This document shows positions 37,135-46,780 of a stretch of DNA of 64,000 bases, in pieces. This stretch comes from an uncultured Paracoccaceae bacterium (GTDB lineage: Bacteria > Pseudomonadota > Alphaproteobacteria > Rhodobacterales > Rhodobacteraceae), in assembly GCA_947488605.1 (NCBI GenBank), contig CANKZJ010000006.1, positions 71,822 through 135,821 of the forward strand. Direction: 5' to 3'. The first letter of the stretch is position 1, and each line of letters starts with the position of its first letter. The position numbers and the translations under genes were made by a program. The notes below the pieces were generated by a model. That model made no database searches. It was given only the letters and a program-made list of their open reading frames with translations, and was not told the origin of the DNA.

Positions 37135-37395
37135 TTAGGTCGCCTGTTCCAATTTCAGCTTTTCAACTGCGGCAATAATCGCGGCAATTGAAGAGATATC
37201 AAAATCACCAGCTGTCGGATCATTGGCATTGAACGGAACGTTGATATCAAACGTCTCTTCAATCGCAAAAATACTCTCGACCAACCCAAGACTATCAATT
37301 CCGATATCCTCCAGCGTGTTGTCCAATGCGATGTCCGACGGGTCCAACATTGCTTGGTCAGCAATAATCGCGATCACCTGATCTTTGATGCTCAT
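37135..37395 (-). CDS. Specialised acyl carrier protein (AcpXL-like)
   Basis: An 86-residue acidic protein with the phosphopantetheine site DIGIDSLGLVE (Ser near residue 35). The sequence GIDSLGLVESIFAIEETFDI is closer to AcpXL-type carriers than to AcpP, which usually reads GADSLDTVELVMALEEEF. No gap separates it from the ketoacyl synthase gene. It likely carries the chain handled by that synthase. A longer-chain lipid A role is inferred by analogy with rhizobia and not shown here. Confidence 0.85.
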   Translation of the reverse strand: MSIKDQVIAIIADQAMLDPSDIALDNTLEDIGIDSLGLVESIFAIEETFDINVPFNANDPTAGDFDISSIAAIIAAVEKLKLEQAT

Positions 37396-37457
37396 CTCAT
37401 AACGCCCATGTTGTTTGCAGGGATGTAGTCACTCTGACGGCGATTTGAAACAGTGGA

Positions 37458-38522
37458 TTAACGCTTTGCCAAATCACGCAGCGTCCGCGGCAGCCTCCGC
37501 AATGCTTTGTAGCTGTCGATATGGGTCTGCATCTTGGTTGCTGGATAGCCCATCATGACCCGCCCCGCAGGTACATTCGACAAAACCACGCTGCCACCGC
37601 CCAGAACCACATCATCACCCACCGTGACATTATCCGCGATCCCTGCCTTGCCGCCGACGACAACCCGGTCGCCAATTACGGTCGACCCAGCCACACCCGC
37701 TTGCGCACAAAGCAGGCAGTTTTCACCGACAATGACATTGTGACCGACCTGCACGAGGCTATCGATCTTTGTTCCCCCACCAACCTTCGTTGCCCGGATG
37801 GTTCCTGCATCCACGCAAGAGTTCGCACCAATTTCCACATCATCACCGATCACCACACCGCCCAAAGAATGGATGCGATACCAGGTTGGGTCATCAACGA
37901 CAGCGGTAGCACCTTCGCCCAAGGTTTCGCGCGCCTTTTCCACGTTCGAAGGCTGTGCTGTGACAAAAGAAAAACCGTCACCGCCAATAACAACATTCGG
38001 ATGCAGGTGCACACCGTGCCCAAGCCTCACATGCCGTTGCAATCGCACACCTGCGTGCAACGTACTGCCTGACCCGACAGTAACACCTGCGGCAATGCTC
38101 ACATGATCACCGATCCAGCACTCATCACCGATAATCGCTCCGGCCCCGACTACGGTGAAGGCACCGACGACGACATTCTCGCCAATAGTTGCCGAAGGGT
38201 CGATGACGGCATGTGCTGAAATACCTTTTCCGGGCAAGGCAGGATCCAGCATTTGCGTCAGGCCGGACATCGCCAACCGCGCCCTTGGTGCAATGATGAC
38301 ACCTTCAAGACCCATTGCCTGCCAATCGGCACCGGGCCAAACAACCGCCACACGGGCGTTGCCTTTTGCCAGAGCATCCCCGTAGGCAGGTGTCATTGCG
38401 AGTGCGAGATCATCGGGCCCCGCCGCTGCTGGTTCGGCAGCACCGTGAACCAAAAGATCAACGGCGCCGAAGGCTTCTGCCCCCAACGCCGCTGCAATGT
38501 CTTTAAGCGAATGTGCCATCAT
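37458..38522 (-). CDS. lpxD: UDP-3-O-(3-hydroxyacyl)glucosamine N-acyltransferase, LpxD-type
   Basis: Adds the N-linked hydroxyacyl chain in lipid A synthesis. The 354-residue protein has an N-terminal uridine-binding domain (residues ~1-100) and then a long left-handed beta-helix of hexapeptide repeats with IHSLGGVVIGDDVEIG and the catalytic-His region QVGHNVIVGE. Start is ATG 38522 or the adjacent ATG 38519, which is better spaced from GGGGG. It is not next to lpxA, which is over 30 kb away, but groups with the ACP and ketoacyl synthase. Confidence 0.93.
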   Translation of the reverse strand: MMAHSLKDIAAALGAEAFGAVDLLVHGAAEPAAAGPDDLALAMTPAYGDALAKGNARVAVVWPGADWQAMGLEGVIIAPRARLAMSGLTQMLDPALPGKGISAHAVIDPSATIGENVVVGAFTVVGAGAIIGDECWIGDHVSIAAGVTVGSGSTLHAGVRLQRHVRLGHGVHLHPNVVIGGDGFSFVTAQPSNVEKARETLGEGATAVVDDPTWYRIHSLGGVVIGDDVEIGANSCVDAGTIRATKVGGGTKIDSLVQVGHNVIVGENCLLCAQAGVAGSTVIGDRVVVGGKAGIADNVTVGDDVVLGGGSVVLSNVPAGRVMMGYPATKMQTHIDSYKALRRLPRTLRDLAKR

Positions 38523-38551
38523 GCCCCCGGACGTAAATTCCGAGGTCAGAT

Positions 38552-40165
38552 TTACCCGCGAACGGCCCGAAGGACCACCCCTTCGCGCGACAGCGCATTC
38601 CAGATGCGTCCGTCACGCCCATAAACGTCCCGGCGGAACTGCACGCGACCATCGGCAGGCACGAATGCTGTGCGATAGATCAGGTGCACCGGAACTGGCG
38701 CATCAAGATCAACACGCCGTTCGCGACCCGTGCGGAGATGTGCTTGGAACACTTCTTCGGGGTTACCGACCTGCTTTGCCAAAAGCGCATAAGCAAAGTC
38801 GAACGGGTCCGCCAAACGGATACAACCATGGCTATAGGCACGTACTTCACGGCCAAAAAGGCTCTTGGCAGGTGTGTCATGCAAATAGATGTTGTGGCGG
38901 TTCGGGAACATGAATTTCACAAGACCCAGTGCATTGCCCTGACTTGGGGGTTCACGCATGGAGTACGGGAAATTCGTGGCCGAGTAGCCGCTAAAGTCAG
39001 CAGTGTTGCGGTCAACAACCCGCCCGTTCCGGTCGGTGATCAGCAGATTACGCACCGCTCTTGGGTTATTTTGCAATTGCGGCAAGTACTCTTTGGTAAT
39101 GATCGAGCGTGGCACGTACCAGCTTGGATTAATAACCATGAACTCCATGACGTCGGAAAATTCAGGCGTCACCCGTTCGCGATCACGCGCGCCCACAACA
39201 GACCGGGTCGAAAACGTCTCGACACCATTGTCGATGATCTTGGCCGTGAAATCTGTAATGTTGACCCAGACATGGCGCTCACCGCGCGGGCGGTTGATCC
39301 AACGTTCACGCTCCATTGCGACGATAATTGACCGCAGACGCTCTTCGGGGGATCTGTTGATTTCTTCCAGCGTCCCCGGACCAGCAGTGCCGTCAATGCC
39401 CAAACCGTGGGCCTGTTGGAACCGCTGAACACCCGCAAAGATGCTGTCATCATATGTCTGGGTTGTGCTGCGCTCCATGTAGCCCATCGTGATCAGACGG
39501 TTCCGCAACGCAATCACAGCCGCACCCGTGGCCCCACGTTCAAGCTTGCGACCGGGCACGGTTGCACCCCAGCCACCATCAGCCAGCAAACGCTCCATCC
39601 GCAGTTTTTCGGCCATCAATCGCGTGTACTCGGGCGCACTTGGCGGCAAGGACCGAATGAACGCTGCAGGGTTCGATTGCGCGAAGGCACGCAAAGTGCC
39701 GAGACGGGACCGCAGCGGCACTTGCCGGTGGATTGCTGAATCGATGCGTGACGGCGTCAAAAGACCGGTTTGAATATCGCGCGCATAATCCAAGAACTGG
39801 CGCGACATCTCGACCTCTAACGCGCCTTGTTCTTGTGGCGTGCTGGCGGCTTGCAAACGTGCCATCAAACCTTCGGCGTCATACTGATCAGCGGGCAAGC
39901 CATGATCAGCGGCCGCATTGAACGCCGCTAACAATGCATTGCGACGATTGCGATCACCGCTTTTGCTCCAAATCCCCTCAAAACCACGCTCGCGGTAAAA
40001 GTTAACGAGCTCGGCATCATTTGCGGCAGCTTGCGCGACCGCCTGTCGAAATTCTGTTGATTGCGCAGACGCGGGTGATGCAAATGCGCTCACAAAAACA
40101 ACAGCGGTCATGAGCACAGCAAAAAGCGCTGTGCGCAGACGCGGCAAAACTAAATACGAAGACAT
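38552..40165 (-). CDS. L,D-transpeptidase, YcbB/LdtD-like
   Basis: Makes 3-3 cross-links in peptidoglycan or otherwise acts on it. The 537-residue protein has a signal peptide (LMTAVVFVSAFASPASAQ), a peptidoglycan-binding domain (GATGAAVIALRNRLITMGY, near residue 220) and a YkuD catalytic domain with HDTPAKSLFG and SHGCIRLADP (His and Cys). ATG 40165 is chosen over the frame's first codon at 40246 because it starts the signal peptide. Upstream of lpxD by 29 bases, so possibly co-transcribed. Confidence 0.92.
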   Translation of the reverse strand: MSSYLVLPRLRTALFAVLMTAVVFVSAFASPASAQSTEFRQAVAQAAANDAELVNFYRERGFEGIWSKSGDRNRRNALLAAFNAAADHGLPADQYDAEGLMARLQAASTPQEQGALEVEMSRQFLDYARDIQTGLLTPSRIDSAIHRQVPLRSRLGTLRAFAQSNPAAFIRSLPPSAPEYTRLMAEKLRMERLLADGGWGATVPGRKLERGATGAAVIALRNRLITMGYMERSTTQTYDDSIFAGVQRFQQAHGLGIDGTAGPGTLEEINRSPEERLRSIIVAMERERWINRPRGERHVWVNITDFTAKIIDNGVETFSTRSVVGARDRERVTPEFSDVMEFMVINPSWYVPRSIITKEYLPQLQNNPRAVRNLLITDRNGRVVDRNTADFSGYSATNFPYSMREPPSQGNALGLVKFMFPNRHNIYLHDTPAKSLFGREVRAYSHGCIRLADPFDFAYALLAKQVGNPEEVFQAHLRTGRERRVDLDAPVPVHLIYRTAFVPADGRVQFRRDVYGRDGRIWNALSREGVVLRAVRG

Positions 40166-40508
40166 CACGTCTTGGGTCCCTTCCAAAAGTGTTCGTCGAC
40201 CATAAGGCAGATTTATAATGGTCGCGAGTATGCTTATCCTTACCAAAAAGCGTGTCTATTGACAAAAGCGCGAGGCCGCATGGTCACCGACAACTGTTGC
40301 AAGGATGCGTCCACTTGCATGTGGCAAGAAAACATCAAAGTCACATCTGCGCAAAAACTCGCCAATTTCCCACTTGTTAAGGCAAATTGCCTAAACAGGT
40401 CTTGGTCATCGATTCGAAATGTGCCATATACACCCTACATCTGGGGAGATGATGGCAAAAAGCCGCTGATAGCGGCATAAGTTGGGCGACGGGACAGGCG
40501 CTAAGCAC
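40166..40508. other. Divergent intergenic region, 343 bases
   Basis: It separates the minus-strand L,D-transpeptidase from the plus-strand DUF882 gene. No coding frame of plausible quality, tRNA or terminator was found. A TTGACA lies at 40259-40264 on the plus strand without a matching -10, and TATAAA occurs on the minus strand near 40217. The two cell-wall genes may share regulation here. Confidence 0.5.
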
Positions 40509-41078
40509 ATGACAAAAAAGAACTCCTCTGGGTTAACCAGACGTGGATTATTGGGCGCATTTGCTGCAACTGCTGTTGCCGCCGCACCGACCTACTCAAA
40601 TGCAGCAGGTTTCTTGCGCGGTGCTGGCGATATCCGCCGCATTGGTATGCATTCTGGCCGAACGGGCGAACGTCTTGAGACAATTTATTGGATCGAAGGC
40701 GAATATATCGGCGAAGCGGTCCGCGAAATTAACATGCACATGCGCGATTGGCGCACTGGCGAGGCGGTTCAGATGGATCTTCGGACCATCGACATTATGT
40801 CCGCCGCTTTGAACCTGATGGATACGACGGAACCTTACTTGTTGCTGTCAGGATATCGGTCCCCACGTACAAACCAAATGCTCAGCTCGAACAATCGCGG
40901 TGTCGCGCGCAATTCGCTTCATATGCGCGGCCAAGCCGCTGACTTGCGCTTAACCAGCCGCACAACGGCGCAAATGGCAAATGCAGCGTTGGCGTGCCGT
41001 GCCGGTGGCGTCGGTCGTTACAACCGCTCGAACTTTGTGCACATGGATTGCGGTGATGTCCGCAGCTGGCGCGGATAA
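40509..41078 (+). CDS. Tat-exported DUF882 protein (YcbK/peptidase M15-like)
   Basis: A 189-residue protein with a twin-arginine signal (LTRRGLLGAFAATAVAAAP) and the DUF882/peptidase M15 fold. LLLSGYRSPRTNQML, NSLHMRGQAADLRL and NFVHMDCG contain the His, Asp and His expected for the zinc site. Relatives trim peptidoglycan cross-links or peptides in the periplasm. ATG 40509 is taken over a GTG-like extension. It diverges from the L,D-transpeptidase, a possible functional pairing. Confidence 0.9.
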   Translation: MTKKNSSGLTRRGLLGAFAATAVAAAPTYSNAAGFLRGAGDIRRIGMHSGRTGERLETIYWIEGEYIGEAVREINMHMRDWRTGEAVQMDLRTIDIMSAALNLMDTTEPYLLLSGYRSPRTNQMLSSNNRGVARNSLHMRGQAADLRLTSRTTAQMANAALACRAGGVGRYNRSNFVHMDCGDVRSWRG

Positions 41079-41105
41079 TAATACCTTTTCTCTGGTTAAG
41101 ACCCA

Positions 41106-42053
41106 CTAATCAAAAATGACCGGCGATGTACCGGTCCGCAGATGTTCGCGCGCTGCATCCAGAATGACATCCGACAGACGCTCGAACATTACGGCACTTG
41201 ATGCGCTGCGCCATACCAGCCCGACAGATCGCATAATTGTACTCCGGCGAAATGGCCGCACGACCACATTGCTCGACCGGCTATCAATTTCAGACCTTGC
41301 ATAAAGCCGCGGCAAAAACGCGACGCCCATCCCCATACCAACCATCTGCCGCAACGCATCAAGGCTTGTGCCTTCATAATCACGTGCAATAACCGCGCCA
41401 TGTTGATCGCACAAAGCTGCGATCTGCGCTTGCATCGCGTAGTCCGGCCCAAGCGATAGCACAATCAGATCAGCCAGATCAGCCTCTGTCACTTCACGGC
41501 ATGCTGCCAACGGATGATCATCCGGCATCGCCAGTAGTAGAGGTTCGCGGAAAAGCCGCTTTGTCGTCAAGTCCGCCCCGCCTTCGGGCAATTGTGTCAG
41601 GATCACATCCAAGCTGCCGGCAAGCAGTTCGCCGCGCAGATCCTTTGGTGCCACCTCGCGTATATAAAGACGCAAGTCAGGATAGCCCGCATGCAAGCGC
41701 TCCACGACAAAAGGCATCAAGTAAGGGCCAATGGTCGGCGTGGTCCCTAGGCGAATGGTGCCCGTAAGCCCCGTTTTCAGCGCTGCTGTGAGGTCAATTA
41801 TACCCTGCACTTCATCAACCGCACGCGCTGCGCGTGATAACACCTCGCGCCCCTCCGGCGTCAATGTGACCGGGCCACGCCCCCGTTCCACCAACAAAAC
41901 GCCTAACAAGGCTTCCAAGTTGCTAATTTGCAGGCTCAGCGACGGCTGGCTAATCCCCATTGCCTCTGCGGCCTTGCGAAAATGGCGCGCCTCGGACAGT
42001 GCAACAAGATAGCGCAGTTGGCGCAAGCTGGGGAGATTCAAAGCCGTGTCCAA
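41106..42053 (-). CDS. LysR-family transcriptional regulator
   Basis: A ~315-residue regulator. The winged helix-turn-helix is at residues ~5-65 (HFRKAAEAMGISQPSLSLQI), and the effector domain runs from about residue 95 (GTIRLGTTPTIGPYLMP). It resembles OxyR-type LTTRs in outline, but only one Cys (AALCDQHG) lies in the sensor region, so the OxyR disulfide is not supported. TTG 42053 with AGGAAA upstream is preferred; an alternative TTG lies at 42074. It diverges from the Mrp operon and is a candidate regulator of it. Confidence 0.88.
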   Translation of the reverse strand: MDTALNLPSLRQLRYLVALSEARHFRKAAEAMGISQPSLSLQISNLEALLGVLLVERGRGPVTLTPEGREVLSRAARAVDEVQGIIDLTAALKTGLTGTIRLGTTPTIGPYLMPFVVERLHAGYPDLRLYIREVAPKDLRGELLAGSLDVILTQLPEGGADLTTKRLFREPLLLAMPDDHPLAACREVTEADLADLIVLSLGPDYAMQAQIAALCDQHGAVIARDYEGTSLDALRQMVGMGMGVAFLPRLYARSEIDSRSSNVVVRPFRRSTIMRSVGLVWRSASSAVMFERLSDVILDAAREHLRTGTSPVIFD

Positions 42054-42145
42054 TTCATAGGTTTTTCCTATCAAAACTTACAATTCAATTGCCTTTATTA
42101 TAGCAAAGAGACTGTTACATCCACCACCAGACGTCAAAAAATCTT

Positions 42146-42154
42146 TGGTATAAT
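42146..42154 (+). promoter_or_regulatory. Extended -10 promoter element ahead of the Mrp operon
   Basis: TGGTATAAT, a perfect TATAAT with the TG extension, faces the mrp genes about 95 bases before the mrpA TTG. No -35 consensus is at the right distance, which is acceptable for extended -10 promoters. Transcription would begin near 42161. Confidence 0.45.
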
Positions 42155-42249
42155 CAACATCTAATGGCTGTTGCTTTCCTGTTGCCTCTGCCACGATAGG
42201 GGATACCCTTTGACACGCGCTTGAAATTGAATGTGACCGGAATATCAAA

Positions 42250-44511
42250 TTGGATACCTCAACGCCTACCCGCTGGATAACGCCCGCTGGCCTTCTTCCG
42301 GTTTTGATTTCTGGCAGTCTGTTTGTCTGGTTCGCCCAGATGATCCCGGTGATTGCCGCCGGTGATACGCTGCGCTTTGTATGGGAATGGGTCCCAAGCC
42401 TTGGCGTCAATGTAAGCTTCTATATTGATGGTCTCAGCCTGACCTTTGCGCTGCTAATCACAGGCATTGGCGCATTGGTGATGCTGTACTCGGCCCGTTA
42501 CTTGGCCGGACATATTCATCAGGCGCGATTTTCGCTTTTCTTGACTAGCTTCATGCTGGCGATGTTGGGGTTAGTTTCATCTGATAACCTATTAGCATTA
42601 TTTGTTTTTTGGGAACTTACCACTATTACATCCTACCTGTTGATCGGGTTCAGCCATGATACGGCCAAAGCGCGACGTTCAGCGCTTCAGGCACTGTTGA
42701 TGACAGGCATCGGCGGGCTGGCACTGCTGGCTGGTATCATCTTGATCGGGACAACGGCTGGCACTTTCGAGATGTCGCAGATTAACGCGATGCCCGGTGT
42801 GCTGACGGACAGTGTCATGTACCTTCCTATCGCACTCTTGGTCCTAGCCGGTGCATTTACCAAGTCAGCACAGATGCCATTCCACTTCTGGCTACCTAAC
42901 GCGATGGCCGCCCCGACACCTGTCAGCGCCTATCTGCATTCGGCAACGATGGTCAAAGCGGGCGTTTATCTGATGGCCCGCACGCATCCGTCATTGGCGG
43001 GTACCGATTTTTGGCTTTGGACGCTGACGATTGCGGGCGCCATCACGATGGTGTTCGCGTCCGTCATGGCGCTGCGCCAAACAGACCTTAAGCTCGCGCT
43101 CGCCTACACCACGCTGATGGCGCTTGGTGCGCTCACGCTGCTACTGGGCAATGAAAGCGGTTATACGATCACCGCCGCTGTGACGTTCTTGATTGTCCAT
43201 TCGCTGTATAAGGCGGCACTTTTCCTGGTTGTCGGCATTCTGGACGCGCAGACCGGCACACGCGAGGCCAACAAACTGTTCGGCATGGCACGTGCGATGC
43301 CGATCACTGCAGCGGCTGCCGCAATTGCTGCATTTTCCATGGCGGGTTTCCCACCATTCCTCGGCTTTATCGGCAAAGAACTGAAATACGCAGGCGCTAT
43401 CGCGGTCGCCTCTGAACCTATCCTTGTCGCCGGCGCGTTCCTGATCGCCAGTGCGCTGATGGTCGCGATTGCGGGTATCGTGTCGTTCCGCCCGTTCTGG
43501 AGCAAATCCGGTGACCCGATCCCGAACGTCAAAGAGGCCCCTTGGCCGATGCTAGTTGGTCCGGTTGTCTTGGCTATTTTGGGCGCGTTCTTTGGCATTT
43601 TCCCTGAAACGCTTGCAACATCCCTCGTCAATCCAACTGTCGCGGCTATCATTGGCAACGCAGAGCCTGCGAAAGAATTGAAACTTTGGGCGGGGGTGAA
43701 CTTGCCCCTGTTCCTAAGCATCGCGACCTTTGCACTTGGCTTTACACTTTATTACTACAAACTCAAAATCCGCGCTGTCCTCATCGACATGACCACCCGT
43801 GGACCAAGCTTTGACAATGGTTGGGACAAGTTGTTGTTGTGGGTTGCTAACGGGTCAAAGTGGTTAACACGCAAAATCCAAACAGGTGTTTTGTATCACT
43901 ATATGCTGGTGACATTCGGCACAGCACTTGTGGTCTTGGCCGTCACGCTTTGGTTCCGCAGCACCGGCATCCCCGCAATGGGTTGGCCGCAGGTCGAACT
44001 TTGGGATTGGCTTGTGTTTTTGCTGGTGCTGCTGGGTGCAGGTCTCACGATCCTGACCAACTCGCGCATTACCGCCATTGCAGGATTGGGTGTTGTTGGC
44101 ATTGGTATGGCGATGATCTTTATCCTTTACAGCGCGCCTGATGTGGCCATCACACAATTGCTTGTGGAAACGCTGGTTGTCGTGCTGTTTGCCGCAGCGG
44201 CGCTCAAATTGCCGGGTTTGCAGCGTGAACCGCTCAGCAAACGTTGGTTTGATGCGATCGTCGCCATTGGTCTGGGCGTGGTCACGACGGTCATCTTGTT
44301 AAAAGTCACAACAGGTCCGATTGACCGTGAACTCACCACATTCTTTGAAACCGCCAGCTGGCCCGAGGCCTTTGGACAGAACATCGTGAACGTGATCCTT
44401 GTCGACTTCCGTGCGCTGGATACCTTCGGTGAAATCGCAGTGGTCCTGATTGCTGCGATCAGCATCTTTGCCCTTCTCAGAAGCAAACCCGAAGAGGAGG
44501 AAAAACCATGA
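42250..44511 (+). CDS. mrpA: Mrp/Mnh cation:proton antiporter subunit A
   Basis: Largest subunit of the Mrp (Mnh) Na+(K+)/H+ antiporter, an inner-membrane complex related to complex I. The 753-residue protein has many membrane helices. The proton-pumping ND5-like core includes FYIDGLSLTFALLI, FVFWELTTITSYLLIGF and MPFHFWLPNAM. The C-terminal DUF4040 part contains YSAPDVAITQLLVETLVVVLF. It starts with TTG at 42250 without a good ribosome binding site and appears ~35 residues short of the usual first membrane segment. It overlaps mrpB by four bases. Confidence 0.92.
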   Translation: MDTSTPTRWITPAGLLPVLISGSLFVWFAQMIPVIAAGDTLRFVWEWVPSLGVNVSFYIDGLSLTFALLITGIGALVMLYSARYLAGHIHQARFSLFLTSFMLAMLGLVSSDNLLALFVFWELTTITSYLLIGFSHDTAKARRSALQALLMTGIGGLALLAGIILIGTTAGTFEMSQINAMPGVLTDSVMYLPIALLVLAGAFTKSAQMPFHFWLPNAMAAPTPVSAYLHSATMVKAGVYLMARTHPSLAGTDFWLWTLTIAGAITMVFASVMALRQTDLKLALAYTTLMALGALTLLLGNESGYTITAAVTFLIVHSLYKAALFLVVGILDAQTGTREANKLFGMARAMPITAAAAAIAAFSMAGFPPFLGFIGKELKYAGAIAVASEPILVAGAFLIASALMVAIAGIVSFRPFWSKSGDPIPNVKEAPWPMLVGPVVLAILGAFFGIFPETLATSLVNPTVAAIIGNAEPAKELKLWAGVNLPLFLSIATFALGFTLYYYKLKIRAVLIDMTTRGPSFDNGWDKLLLWVANGSKWLTRKIQTGVLYHYMLVTFGTALVVLAVTLWFRSTGIPAMGWPQVELWDWLVFLLVLLGAGLTILTNSRITAIAGLGVVGIGMAMIFILYSAPDVAITQLLVETLVVVLFAAAALKLPGLQREPLSKRWFDAIVAIGLGVVTTVILLKVTTGPIDRELTTFFETASWPEAFGQNIVNVILVDFRALDTFGEIAVVLIAAISIFALLRSKPEEEEKP

Positions 44512-44927
44512 ACTCCATCATCTTGATCGCAGGCGCGCGCCTGCAAGTCGTGCTGTTGCTGGTCTTTTCGGCCTATATGCTGCTGCGCGGCCATAACGCG
44601 CCCGGTGGCGGCTTCATCGGCGGGTTGATTGCGGCGACAGGTTTCGTGGTCTACGCCATCGCCTGCGGCACCGAAGACGCGCGCAAAGCATTGCGCTTTG
44701 ATCCGGGCAGCATCGCAGGTGCGGGCCTTGGGATCGCCCTTTTTGCCGGGGTCATGGCCGTGTTTTGGGGGGATGCATTATTCACCGGACAGTGGTTATT
44801 CATTGGCGCGACAGAGGACTCCAAAGGTATCCCACTGTCATCGGTTTTGATCTTTGACATCGGCGTCTACCTTGTTGTGCTGGGCGCGATCCTCTCCATC
44901 ACCTTCGCGTTAGAGGAGGCCGTCTGA
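44508..44927 (+). CDS. mrpB: Mrp/Mnh antiporter subunit B
   Basis: A 139-residue, four-helix membrane subunit. MLLRGHNAPGGGFIGGLIAA is the MnhB signature, and the C-terminal VYLVVLGAILSITFALEE is typical. ATGA overlap with mrpA and one-base overlap with mrpC show translational coupling in the antiporter operon. Confidence 0.95.
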   Translation: MNSIILIAGARLQVVLLLVFSAYMLLRGHNAPGGGFIGGLIAATGFVVYAIACGTEDARKALRFDPGSIAGAGLGIALFAGVMAVFWGDALFTGQWLFIGATEDSKGIPLSSVLIFDIGVYLVVLGAILSITFALEEAV

Positions 44928-45286
44928 TGGAACAGCTCCTATCCGTTCTCATCGGTGTGCTGGTTGCATCAGCGGTGTATCTGATGTTGTCGCGCAATCT
45001 TTTGCGGTTCTTGTTTGGGCTGATCCTGCTGTCGAACGCCGCCAATCTCACAATCTTTGTGGCTGGTCGCTTGACACCCGGCGCGCCGCCTTTGGTGCCT
45101 GACGGGTTTGATGCGCCCATCGGCGATGTGGCAAACGCCCTGCCCCAAGCACTTGTGCTTACCGCGATTGTGATTGGCTTTGGCCTGTTCGCTTTTGCCC
45201 TCGTTCTTGCTTTTCGGGCTTATCAAAGCCTTGGCACCCTGAATACCGACGAAATGCGCGTCGCCGAACCTAAAGAAAACACCTAA
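44927..45286 (+). CDS. mrpC: Mrp/Mnh antiporter subunit C
   Basis: A 119-residue NuoK-like membrane subunit with three helices: VASAVYLMLSRNLLRFLFGL, NAANLTIFVAG, and ALPQALVLTAIVIGFGLFAF. The last contains the conserved PQALVLTAIVI block. It overlaps mrpB by one base and abuts mrpD. Confidence 0.95.
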   Translation: MEQLLSVLIGVLVASAVYLMLSRNLLRFLFGLILLSNAANLTIFVAGRLTPGAPPLVPDGFDAPIGDVANALPQALVLTAIVIGFGLFAFALVLAFRAYQSLGTLNTDEMRVAEPKENT

Positions 45287-46780
45287 ATGAGTTGGTATCT
45301 TACCCTTCCACTGGTCATCCCCTTTGCGGCTGCGATCACAGCCTATTTGATGCGGCGTTCTCACTTGGGGCGGTGGGTATCAATTATTGGTTCCAGCCTT
45401 GGATTGGCCGCCTCAATTGCCCTGATGATCGTTGTCTTGGACCAAGGCGTCGTCGCAGGACAGATGGGCAACTGGCCCGCGCCGTTCGGGATTACGCTGG
45501 TTGCTGACTTATTGTCAGCGGTCATGGTGCTGATCACTGCGATCACCGGGTTTGCCGTCGCGATCTACGCGCTGGGTGACATCACCGAGCGTCAAGAGGA
45601 ACTGGGTTATCATGCCTTGTTCCAGATCTTGCTGGCGGGCGTCACAGGCGCGTTCCTGACAGGTGACCTGTTTAATCTTTACGTCTGGTTTGAGGTGATG
45701 CTGATTGCATCCTTCGGCCTGCTGATCTTGAATGGCGGGAAAGAGCAGATCGACGGTGGCGTGAAATACGTAGCCCTGAACCTGATCTCAACGATCCTGT
45801 TCCTGACGGGCATTGGTTTGCTTTACGGCATGACCGGCACGCTGAATTTTGCTGATCTTGCCCTGAAGGTTGAAGGGGTCGAAAACCAAGGCTTGCTGAC
45901 TGTTGTCGCCATGATGTTCATGGTGGCCTTTGGCGTGAAGGCCGCTGTCTTCCCTCTCTTTTTCTGGCTGCCCGCAGCGTACCACACACCCAGCTTTGCG
46001 GTGTCGGCGGTCTTTGCAGGCTTGCTGACAAAGGTTGGTGTCTACGCCTTGATCCGCATGTTCACGATGGTCTTTGACCACGACATCGGGTTCACGCACA
46101 CCGTCTTGCTTTGGGTCGCTTGTTTCACGATGGTAATCGGGGTCTTGGGTGCTGCGGCGCAATCTGATTTCCGCAAGATCCTGTCATTCCACATCATCAG
46201 CCAGATCGGCTACATGATCCTTGGTCTTGCGCTGATGACGCCCCTCGCATTGATGGGTGCCGTGTTTTATCTGGTGCACCACATCATCGTGAAGGCCAAC
46301 TTGTTCTTGATTGCAGGCATCGCCAAGCGTTTGACCGGCGGCACAGAGGTCTATCAGATCGGCGGCCTTTATAAATCAGCGCCTTTCCTTGCGATCCTGT
46401 TCTTGATCCCTGCGTTTTCACTGGCCGGTTTCCCGCCGCTGTCGGGGTTTTGGGCAAAGTACATCATCGTGAAAGCCACTTTGGATGTTGAAATGTGGTT
46501 TGTCGCTTTCATCGCCCTCGCGGTTGGTCTGATGACGATCTATTCAATGACAAAAATCTGGGCCGAGGCATTTTGGAAACCGCATCCCAAAGGGATCGAG
46601 CCTGAATTGAAGACACTGCCGAACAAGGCAGCACAGCTGATCCCTGTTGCGGGTCTTGCGGTGCTGACAATCATTATCGGCCTGAATCCAGAACCGTTTG
46701 TGATCTTCGCCGAACGCACAACCGCGCAATTGCTGGACCCAAGCCCTTACATCGCAGCTGTTTTGGGGGTCACACCATGA
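45287..46780 (+). CDS. mrpD: Mrp/Mnh antiporter subunit D
   Basis: A 497-residue ND2/ND4-like antiporter subunit with about 14 helices. Conserved segments are LFNLYVWFEVMLIASFGLL (essential Glu), KAAVFPLFFWLPAAYHTPS (essential Lys), and ISQIGYMILGLAL. It starts right after the mrpC stop and overlaps mrpE by four bases. Confidence 0.96.
   Translation: MSWYLTLPLVIPFAAAITAYLMRRSHLGRWVSIIGSSLGLAASIALMIVVLDQGVVAGQMGNWPAPFGITLVADLLSAVMVLITAITGFAVAIYALGDITERQEELGYHALFQILLAGVTGAFLTGDLFNLYVWFEVMLIASFGLLILNGGKEQIDGGVKYVALNLISTILFLTGIGLLYGMTGTLNFADLALKVEGVENQGLLTVVAMMFMVAFGVKAAVFPLFFWLPAAYHTPSFAVSAVFAGLLTKVGVYALIRMFTMVFDHDIGFTHTVLLWVACFTMVIGVLGAAAQSDFRKILSFHIISQIGYMILGLALMTPLALMGAVFYLVHHIIVKANLFLIAGIAKRLTGGTEVYQIGGLYKSAPFLAILFLIPAFSLAGFPPLSGFWAKYIIVKATLDVEMWFVAFIALAVGLMTIYSMTKIWAEAFWKPHPKGIEPELKTLPNKAAQLIPVAGLAVLTIIIGLNPEPFVIFAERTTAQLLDPSPYIAAVLGVTP

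Noticed and set aside
41106..42053. OxyR
   Set aside because: Only one Cys in the sensor domain and no catalase or peroxidase gene nearby; called a generic LysR regulator.
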